The notes under the pieces were generated by a model. That model searched no databases and had not been told where the DNA came from. It saw nothing but the letters and a program-made list of their open reading frames with translations. DNA of 14,255 nt from Actinomycetota bacterium (lineage in GTDB: Bacteria > Actinomycetota > Acidimicrobiia > Acidimicrobiales > CADCSY01): NCBI GenBank assembly GCA_019348335.1, contig JAHWJR010000015.1:1-14255 (forward strand), given 5' to 3'. Positions 1 through 5,174 of the stretch are shown piece after piece; the stretch's first letter is position 1; each line of letters starts with the position of its first letter. The position numbers and the translations under genes are program-made.

Positions 1-504
1 GGTCAGGGCGGTGGTGGCGTCGGCGTCGAGCACGACGGCCAGCCAGGTGACCCCGAGCAGGTAGATCACCGCCGTGCCCGCCAGCATGGCCGGCACCGAC
101 GTCAACACGGTGCGGTCCTGGCGGTGCTCGGCCAGCAGCCCGACCAGGGCGGCGGCCACCACGAAGCCCACCAGGTAGCCCCCGGTGGCGCCGGTGGCGA
201 CCTGCCAGCCGCTGGCGCCGTCGGCGTAGAAGGGCAGGCCTCCGGCGCCCAGGGCCACGTAGAGCAGCTGGCTGGCCCCGCCGGCCCGCCATCCCAGCGT
301 GGCCCCGGCCAGCAGCACGGCGAAGGTCTGGCCGGTCACGGGCACCGGGGTCCACGGCAGCGGGATGGTGATCTGGGCGGCGGCGGCGGTCAGCAGGGCG
401 AAGCCCACGACCAGCGCCACCGTCCGGGCCCGGGTCCGGGGCAGGAGGTCGGCGAGGGTGGCGGGGCCACCGGCCATGGCGAGGGTGGGGTTGGTGGTGG
501 TCAT
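1..504 (-). CDS. bioY: Biotin transporter BioY, S component of an ECF transporter (C-terminus beyond left edge)
   Basis: This is an integral membrane biotin-binding subunit that works alone or with an ECF energising module (BioM/BioN or the shared EcfAAT). Reading leftward from an ATG at 502-504, the frame stays open for 168 codons to base 1. BioY proteins are usually about 190 residues, so only the last few dozen are missing. The family signature is clear: residues about 44-60 read AQITIPLPWTPVPVTGQ, followed by the FAVLLAGATLG helix, the LYVALGAGGLPFYADG segment (about 81-96) and the ATGATGGYLVGF motif (about 103-114). Further hydrophobic helices lie at about 28-43, 112-124 and 138-158. An in-frame ATG nine codons inside is an alternative start; neither has a clear Shine-Dalgarno sequence. 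No BioM or BioN gene is visible here; one could lie to the left. The assignment rests on motif recognition and is strong. Confidence 0.9.
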   Translation of the reverse strand, partial: MTTTNPTLAMAGGPATLADLLPRTRARTVALVVGFALLTAAAAQITIPLPWTPVPVTGQTFAVLLAGATLGWRAGGASQLLYVALGAGGLPFYADGASGWQVATGATGGYLVGFVVAAALVGLLAEHRQDRTVLTSVPAMLAGTAVIYLLGVTWLAVVLDADATTALT

Positions 505-519
505 GATCGGTGTGACTGA

Positions 520-543
520 GGTGACGGCACGGTCGTTACCGTA
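520..543 (-). promoter_or_regulatory. Possible bioY promoter element with overlapping inverted repeat
   Basis: On the minus strand a TACGGT hexamer (538-543) fits the TANNNT -10 pattern and would start transcription near 531, about 27 nt before the bioY ATG. No convincing -35 is visible. An imperfect inverted repeat, GGTGAC (520-525) and GTTACC (535-540) with 9 bases between, overlaps this element and could be an operator for a biotin-responsive repressor. Short matches like this arise by chance, so this is tentative. Confidence 0.25.
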
Positions 544-585
544 GGCGCAGCGGCGCCCGCCCCCGTCCATGGTCGGGCACCCGGC

Positions 586-622
586 CTGACCCCGTTCGGG
601 GGGCCGCCATATGCTGTTCGGT
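586..622 (+). promoter_or_regulatory. Promoter of the ABC ATPase gene, probably giving a leaderless transcript
   Basis: A -35-like CTGACC (586-591) and a -10 TATGCT (610-615) are separated by 18 bp. The expected start of transcription, about 7 bases after the -10 box, falls at or next to the GTG at 623. The ATG at 611 lies inside the -10 box and so is unlikely to be transcribed. Between the two boxes is a perfect 5-bp inverted repeat, CCCCG (590-594) and CGGGG (597-601), which might be an operator. No iron-box-like sequence is visible here, unlike at the binding-protein promoter. Confidence 0.5.
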
Positions 623-1693
623 GTGGCGAACGGCGGCGAGGTCGAGGTCCGGGGGCTGAGCAAGGCCTTCGGCTCGGTGGCCGCCCTGCGCGACGTCTCC
701 CTGCGGGCCGCGCCGGGGAGCGTGCTCGCCCTCCTCGGTCCCAGCGGGTGCGGCAAGACGACGCTGCTGCGCAGCATCGCCGGCCTGGAGACGCCCGACG
801 CCGGCGAGATCGTGGTGGGCGGGCGCCTCCTCACCTCCGACCGCGGGTCGGTGGCGCCGGAGCAGCGCAAGGTCGGCATGGTCTTCCAGGACTGGGCGCT
901 GTTCCCCCACCTCGACGTGGGGACCAACGTCGGTTACGGCCTGTCCCGGGCCGAGCGACGGTCGGGCCGGGTCGAGGAAGCCCTGGCCCTGGTGGGTCTC
1001 ACCGGCCTGGCCGACCGCCCGCCGGGCACGCTCTCGGGCGGTCAGCAGCAGCGAGTGGCCCTGGCCCGGGCGCTGGCGCCCCGGCCGTCGGTGCTGCTGC
1101 TCGACGAGCCGTTCTCCAACCTCGACACCTCACTGCGTGTCCAGGTGCGGGCCGAGGTGCACCGCCTCCTCGCCGAGCTGGAGATCACCACGGTGTTCGT
1201 CACCCACGACCAGGAGGAGGCGTTCGTCCTGGGCGACGAGGTGGTGGTGCTGCGCGACGGCGCCGTCGAGCAGCAGGGCCCGCCGTCCGAGCTCTACGCC
1301 TCACCGGCGTCGGCGTGGGTGGCCGGCTTCGTGGGCGACGCCAACCTTCTGGGCGGTCAGGCTGACGGCGCCTGGGCCTCCACGCCGGTCGGCGCCGTGC
1401 CCTTGACGGCGGAGGCCGCCGGCCCCGTGCAGGTGCTGGTCCGGCCCGAGGCGCTGCGGGTCGATCCCGGCGACGGGGGCGCGGTCGAGGTGGTCGAGTT
1501 CTACGGCCACGACAGCGTCTACGAGGTCGCCCTCGACGGCGGTCTGCGCCTGCGGGCCCGGGTGGCGGGAGCGCCGAGCGTGGGGCGGGGCCAGCGGGTC
1601 GAGCTGTCCTACGCCGGACCGCCGACGGTGACCTGGCCGGCGCCCCGCTCGTCGCCGGCGGTCACGACACCGGTGCCGGCCGCCAACCACTAG
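623..1693 (+). CDS. Ferric-iron-type ABC transporter ATP-binding protein (FbpC-like)
   Basis: This is the cytoplasmic ATPase that powers import by the binding protein and permease encoded opposite. All nucleotide-binding motifs are present (numbered from the GTG at 623): Walker A GPSGCGKTT at about 39-47, a Q-loop VFQDWALFPH with Gln at about 89, signature LSGGQQQRVALARAL from about 137, Walker B VLLLDEPFSNLD at about 157-168, and the switch His in VTHDQEEA at about 195. After about residue 235 comes a TOBE-like C-terminal domain (LVRPEALRV, then short beta-strand-like stretches), as in the FbpC/PotA/MalK group. The 356-residue length is normal for that group. The wording APEQRKVGMVFQDWALFPHLDV resembles FbpC most, but a thiamine or sulfate ATPase cannot be excluded from this protein alone. 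The GTG at 623 was chosen over the ATG at 611 because of the promoter geometry. The 3' end overlaps the converging permease gene by 32 bp. Confidence 0.88.
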   Translation: MANGGEVEVRGLSKAFGSVAALRDVSLRAAPGSVLALLGPSGCGKTTLLRSIAGLETPDAGEIVVGGRLLTSDRGSVAPEQRKVGMVFQDWALFPHLDVGTNVGYGLSRAERRSGRVEEALALVGLTGLADRPPGTLSGGQQQRVALARALAPRPSVLLLDEPFSNLDTSLRVQVRAEVHRLLAELEITTVFVTHDQEEAFVLGDEVVVLRDGAVEQQGPPSELYASPASAWVAGFVGDANLLGGQADGAWASTPVGAVPLTAEAAGPVQVLVRPEALRVDPGDGGAVEVVEFYGHDSVYEVALDGGLRLRARVAGAPSVGRGQRVELSYAGPPTVTWPAPRSSPAVTTPVPAANH

Positions 1694-3341
1694 CCGCCAG
1701 CGCCTCCTCGTCGGGCTCCGGTGCTCCGGGGCCCGTCGTCCCGGTCGCCGGCGCCGCCGGCTCCCGCTCGGACTCCCGCAGCACGAGCAGGGCCATGGGC
1801 AGCGCCGACAGGAGCACCAGGGCCAGCGCCGGCGCCGCCGCCCGGCCGAAGAACGCCTCGCTGCTGGCGTTCCAGACCTGGGTGGCGAGCGTCTGGTACC
1901 CGGTCGGCGCCAGGAGCAGCGTGGCCGGCAGCTCCTTCATGCAGGTGAGGAAGACCAGGGCCGATCCGGCCAGGGCGCCGGGTCGGACCAGCGGCAGCAC
2001 CACCGACCACATGGTGGCCAGCTTCGACCGTCCCAGGAGGCGTGAGGCCTCCTCGAGGGAGGGGTTGACCTGGAGGAGCGAGGCCCGGATGGCCCCCACC
2101 GCTTGCGGCAGGAACAGCACCACGTAGGCCAGCACCAGGATGGTCCGGGTCTGGTAGACCGCCGGCACCACCCGGGCGCCGAAGAACACCAGCGACAGGG
2201 CGACGACCACGCCGGGAAGGGCGTAGCCGGCGTAGGACGCCCGCTCGACCAGGCGGGACAGCCGGCCGGGGTGACGGGCGGCCAGTACGGCGACGGGCCA
2301 GGCGGCGGCCACCGACGCCGCCGCGCCGAAGGCCGAGGCGCTGAGGCTGTGGCCGACCAGCGTGGCGGTGAGGCGGAGCGGCTCGCCGGCGGCCAGGCCC
2401 CGCACCAGCCAGTAGGTGACCACGCCGAGGGGGATCACCAGGGCGACACCCACCAGGGCGGCGCACGCCGCCGCCGCCGGCCACCGCCACCGCCCGAGGG
2501 GGGTCACCGGCGGCTTCCGGGCGCCGCCGGCGTGCAGGCGGTGGTAGGCGGCCTGGCCCCGGCTCCGGGTCTCGACCACCAGCACCACCACGGTCAACGC
2601 CACCAGCACCAGGCCGAGGGAGGCGGCAGCCGATCGGTCGAGTGACGCCCGGTACTGCACGTAGATCACCCGGGTGAACGAGTCGAACCGCAGCAGCGAC
2701 ACCGCTCCGAAGTCGCTGAGGGTGTAGAGGGCCACGAGCAGGGCGCCGGCGGTGATCGAGGGCCGCAGCTGCGGCAGGGTGACGTGCCAGAAGGTCGCCC
2801 GCGTCCCCCGGCCCAGCGTGCGGCTGGCCTCCTCCAGGCTGGGATCGAGGCGGCGCAGGGCGGCCCGGACGGTGAGGAGCACGTAGGGGTAGCTGAACAG
2901 CGTCAGGGCCAGCCAGGCGCCGGGGAAGCCGTAGATGGAGGGCAGCTCCTCGACGCCCAGCGGCGCCAGCCAGTCGCGGACCATGCCCCGGGGCCCGAGG
3001 GCGGCCACGAAGGCGAAGGCGCCGATGTAGGTGGGGATGGCCAGGGGCAGGGCGCTGAGCACGGCCCACGCCCGGCGGCCGGGCAGGTCGGTGCGCACCG
3101 TCAGCCACGCCAGCGGGACGGCCAGGACCACCGACGTCACCGTCACCGCCACGGCGAGGCCGGCGGTGCGCACCAGCAGCTCCACCGTGCGGGCGGACGC
3201 GACGGTGGCCAGCATGCGGTCGAGGCCGCCGTCGGCCGCCCGCACGGTCAGGTAGCCAGCCGGCAGGAGCGCCACCAGGGCGACGGCGACCCCGGCAGCG
3301 ACGAGGGCGCGGCTGGGCGCCGAGCCGCCCCGAGAGCTCAG
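1662..3341 (-). CDS. Ferric-iron-type ABC transporter permease (FbpB-like, fused double permease)
   Basis: This inner-membrane channel subunit has two MetI-like permease domains in one chain, the arrangement of the FbpB/AfuB family. Each half carries the cytoplasmic EAA loop that contacts the ATPase: EEASRTLGRGTRATFWHVTLP starting near residue 170 (minus-strand bases around 2770-2840) and EEASRLLGRSKLATMWSVVLP starting near residue 430 (numbering from a CTG start at 3339-3341). About a dozen hydrophobic segments surround them. The first ATG/GTG/TTG start in frame is a GTG at 3273-3275, but it would cut the first membrane helix in half. The 22 codons before it encode SSRGGSAPSRALVAAGVAVAL, a positively charged N-terminus and the rest of that helix. 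A CTG at 3339-3341 overlaps the stop of the binding-protein gene as CTGA and has GAGGTG (3350-3355) eight bases upstream, so it is the preferred start (559 residues). The tail (after about 525) is Pro/Glu-rich and non-membrane. Confidence 0.88.
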   Translation of the reverse strand: MSSRGGSAPSRALVAAGVAVALVALLPAGYLTVRAADGGLDRMLATVASARTVELLVRTAGLAVAVTVTSVVLAVPLAWLTVRTDLPGRRAWAVLSALPLAIPTYIGAFAFVAALGPRGMVRDWLAPLGVEELPSIYGFPGAWLALTLFSYPYVLLTVRAALRRLDPSLEEASRTLGRGTRATFWHVTLPQLRPSITAGALLVALYTLSDFGAVSLLRFDSFTRVIYVQYRASLDRSAAASLGLVLVALTVVVLVVETRSRGQAAYHRLHAGGARKPPVTPLGRWRWPAAAACAALVGVALVIPLGVVTYWLVRGLAAGEPLRLTATLVGHSLSASAFGAAASVAAAWPVAVLAARHPGRLSRLVERASYAGYALPGVVVALSLVFFGARVVPAVYQTRTILVLAYVVLFLPQAVGAIRASLLQVNPSLEEASRLLGRSKLATMWSVVLPLVRPGALAGSALVFLTCMKELPATLLLAPTGYQTLATQVWNASSEAFFGRAAAPALALVLLSALPMALLVLRESEREPAAPATGTTGPGAPEPDEEALAASGWRPAPVS

Positions 3342-4375
3342 ATGACGCCCACCTCGGTGAGCAACCGGAGCGTGCCCTCGAGGTCGTCGAGCTGGGCGAG
3401 GTCGATGTCGGGCTGCTGCAGCGTCTCCAGCGGGGGGAGCGTGGGGTCGGCCGCCACCCCGTCGACGAGGGGGATCTCGAACGTCTCGCTGGCGAAGTAC
3501 TGCTGGGCCGGCTCGCTGAGCAGGAACTCCACGAACCGGCGGGCCTCGTCCGGCTGCTCGGTGCCCTCGAGCACGCCCACGCCGGCCACGTTCACCAGCG
3601 ACCCCACGTCACCGTTTGGGAAGAGGTGGTTGGCGGCGGGGAAGTCGGGGTTCTCGGCCTTCACCCGGTGCAGGTAGTAGTGGTTCACGAACCCCGCCTG
3701 GATCTCGCCGGCGCCGGCGGCCTCCACGATGGCGATGTTGTTCTCGTAGACCTTGGGATCGTTGGCCTTGATGCCCTCCAGCCACGCCCGGGCGCCCTCC
3801 TCGCCCTCGGTCACCCGCAGGGCGGTCACGAACGCCTGGAACGAGCCGTTGGTGGGCGCCCAACCGAGCTTGCCGCCCTTCCAGCGGTCGGCGGTGAAGT
3901 CGAGGATGGAGTCGGGAAGCGCCGACTCGTTGAGCGCGGCGGTGTTGTAGACGGCCACCCGTGCCCGGCCGGACACGCCCAGCCAGTCGCCGTTCACCGA
4001 GCGGAACTGCGGGTCGACCTTGTCCAGCGTGCCGGGGTCGAGGGCGGCGAAGCGTCCCTCCGACGACAGGGCCCCGAGCGCTCCGGCGTCCTGGGCGAAG
4101 AACACGTCGGCGGGTGAGTTGTCACCTTCCTCGAGGATGGCCCCCGCCATCTCCGCGGTGGCGCCGTAGCGCACCTGGGTGCGGATGCCGGTCTCGCCCT
4201 CGAACTGCTCGATGATCGGGCGGACGAGCTCCTCGCTGCGGCCTGAGTAGATCGTCAGGGTCGGACCGGCCTCACCGCCGCCGGCGTCCCCACCGCCGTC
4301 GCCGCCGGAACCGCCGCAGGCGGCGAGCAGCATGGTGGCGGACACGAGGATCGGCAGCAGGTGGCGTCGGGTCAT
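3338..4375 (-). CDS. Iron ABC transporter substrate-binding lipoprotein (FbpA/FutA-like)
   Basis: This extracytoplasmic binding protein captures ferric iron and hands it to the permease. The 345-residue product starts with MTRRHLLPILVSATMLLAAC: a charged N-region, a hydrophobic core and a lipobox LAAC with the lipidated Cys at residue 20. A Gly-rich linker (about 21-38) follows. The mature domain opens with TLTIYSGRSEELVRPIIEQF (39-58), typical of the iron-binding family. It contains ADVFFAQDAGALGAL (89-103) and the adjacent tyrosines Tyr233-Tyr234 in FVNHYYLHRV, the position of the twin iron ligands in FbpA-type proteins. Tyr143 in VAVYNT is a third likely ligand. There is no His after YSGR, so binding may rely on tyrosines; that is inference. 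GGAG sits 5 nt before the ATG at 4373-4375. The stop overlaps the permease start, so the two are translationally linked. An iron-box promoter precedes the gene. Confidence 0.92.
   Translation of the reverse strand: MTRRHLLPILVSATMLLAACGGSGGDGGGDAGGGEAGPTLTIYSGRSEELVRPIIEQFEGETGIRTQVRYGATAEMAGAILEEGDNSPADVFFAQDAGALGALSSEGRFAALDPGTLDKVDPQFRSVNGDWLGVSGRARVAVYNTAALNESALPDSILDFTADRWKGGKLGWAPTNGSFQAFVTALRVTEGEEGARAWLEGIKANDPKVYENNIAIVEAAGAGEIQAGFVNHYYLHRVKAENPDFPAANHLFPNGDVGSLVNVAGVGVLEGTEQPDEARRFVEFLLSEPAQQYFASETFEIPLVDGVAADPTLPPLETLQQPDIDLAQLDDLEGTLRLLTEVGVI
3339..3355 (-). promoter_or_regulatory. Ribosome binding site and probable CTG start codon of the permease gene
   Basis: On the minus strand GAGGTG (3350-3355) is followed after 8 nt by CTG (3339-3341), whose last two bases are the first two of the TGA stop of the binding-protein gene (3338-3340). 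This CTGA junction has the same geometry as the common ATGA/GTGA junctions of coupled genes. The frame from here restores the first transmembrane helix. CTG starts are rare in bacteria, so this is a strong inference rather than proof. Confidence 0.6.
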
Positions 4376-4405
4376 GGGATCTCCGTCGAGCGTCGGCGGT
4401 CAGGC

Positions 4406-4448
4406 GGTTAGGCCGACCTAACCTACGAGCCGGTCATCCCACGGTCAA
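4406..4448 (-). promoter_or_regulatory. Iron-box promoter of the binding protein-permease operon
   Basis: On the minus strand a near-consensus promoter is visible: -35 TTGACC (4443-4448), a 17-bp spacer, and -10 TAGGTT (4420-4425). Transcription would begin near 4413, leaving a leader of about 38 nt. The -10 box lies inside a DtxR/IdeR-like site at 4408-4426. Compared with the known consensus TTAGGTTAGSCTAACCTAA, I count 14 matches of 19 on the plus strand. A perfect 7-bp inverted repeat, GGTTAGG (4406-4412) and CCTAACC (4417-4423), is part of it. Binding of a metal-loaded repressor would cover the -10 box, giving iron-repressed expression of the importer. Confidence 0.75.
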
Positions 4449-4475
4449 CGCGGGGACTCGGGCGAACGTCGGGTG

Positions 4476-5153
4476 TCAGGAAACCGGTACGCCGGCGGTA
4501 AGAGACACGAGGATGCGGCTGGCGGCGAACGGCCCGATCCCGACGTGACGCCCTTCGATGCTGACCGTGACCGTCCCGTCGGGCGAGGCGGCGGTGAGGG
4601 TCCCCGACATGCCCGGCTTCACCAGGTTCTCCTCGAGGAACTCGAGCACCCCTGGGGTGAACTCGAGCTCCTCGGGGATGCGGGTGACGGCGAACGCCGT
4701 CCCCACCTTCAGCTCGGCCAGGGGGACGACCTCCGGCTCGGTGTAGTCGGAGCCGGGGATGGGGTTGCCGTGGGGGCAGGTGGTGGGGCCACCGAGGAGG
4801 CGGTTGATGGCCTTCTCGACCTTGTCGTTGAGCACGTGCTCCCAGCGGCCGGCCTCGTGGTGGGCCTCGGCCCAGTTGAGGCCGAGCACGTCGGTGAGGA
4901 AGCGCTCGGCCAGGCGGTGGCGGCGCACGACCTGCTCGGCCAGCACCACGCCCTCGTCGGTGAGGTGGATGCCGCCGTCGACGGTGACCAGCCCCTCGGT
5001 GGCCATGCGCCGGATCATCTCCGACACGGCCGGCCGGGAGATGTCGAGGCGGTCGGCGATGCGGGCCTGGATGACGTCGAGGTCGTCTTCCTCGAGCTCG
5101 AAGATGGCCTCGCAGTACTCCGCGAAGGCCGTACGCGACTCTTGCACGGGCAT
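4476..5153 (-). CDS. DtxR-family metal-dependent transcriptional regulator (IdeR/MntR-like)
   Basis: This is a dimeric cytoplasmic repressor that binds DNA when loaded with Fe(II) or Mn(II). The 225-residue product shows the three-domain layout: a winged helix with QARIADRLDISRPAVSEMIRRM (about 29-50), a dimerisation and metal domain with RRHRLAERFL and EAGRWEHVLND (about 77-110), and a C-terminal SH3/FeoA-like domain (about 140-225). The CPHGNPIPG motif (126-134) matches the family. Ancillary-site residues His79, Glu83 and His98 and primary-site Glu105 and His106 fall at the same numbers as in DtxR. However, residue 102 is Gly where DtxR has Cys and MntR has Glu, and Glu12 aligns with DtxR Met10 and MntR Asp8. 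The metal preference is therefore uncertain. The gene lies 100 bp upstream of the iron importer operon on the same strand, making it the obvious candidate regulator. It starts 21 bp after the helicase stop. Confidence 0.92.
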   Translation of the reverse strand: MPVQESRTAFAEYCEAIFELEEDDLDVIQARIADRLDISRPAVSEMIRRMATEGLVTVDGGIHLTDEGVVLAEQVVRRHRLAERFLTDVLGLNWAEAHHEAGRWEHVLNDKVEKAINRLLGGPTTCPHGNPIPGSDYTEPEVVPLAELKVGTAFAVTRIPEELEFTPGVLEFLEENLVKPGMSGTLTAASPDGTVTVSIEGRHVGIGPFAASRILVSLTAGVPVS

Positions 5154-5174
5154 GGCCTCAGCGTAGCGACAGGG
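5154..5174 (-). promoter_or_regulatory. Possible leaderless -10 element of the DtxR-family gene in the 21-bp gap after lhr
   Basis: On the minus strand TACGCT (5160-5165) fits TANNNT and ends 6 nt before the ATG at 5153, the spacing expected if transcription starts at the A of ATG. No good -35 is seen; a TTGACC at 5173-5178 is only 7 bp away, too close to pair with it. GAGG lies only 2 nt from the ATG, too near for a normal Shine-Dalgarno. The gene could instead, or also, be read through from lhr. Confidence 0.35.

Noticed and set aside
124..544. Two short plus-strand open frames over the first 544 bases
   Set aside because: The minus strand encodes an unmistakable BioY; the plus-strand products are Gly/Ala/Arg-rich shadows.
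611..622. ATG at 611 as the start of the ABC ATPase
   Set aside because: It sits within the -10 hexamer TATGCT, upstream of the expected transcription start; GTG at 623 loses only four residues. It remains possible if a different promoter is used.
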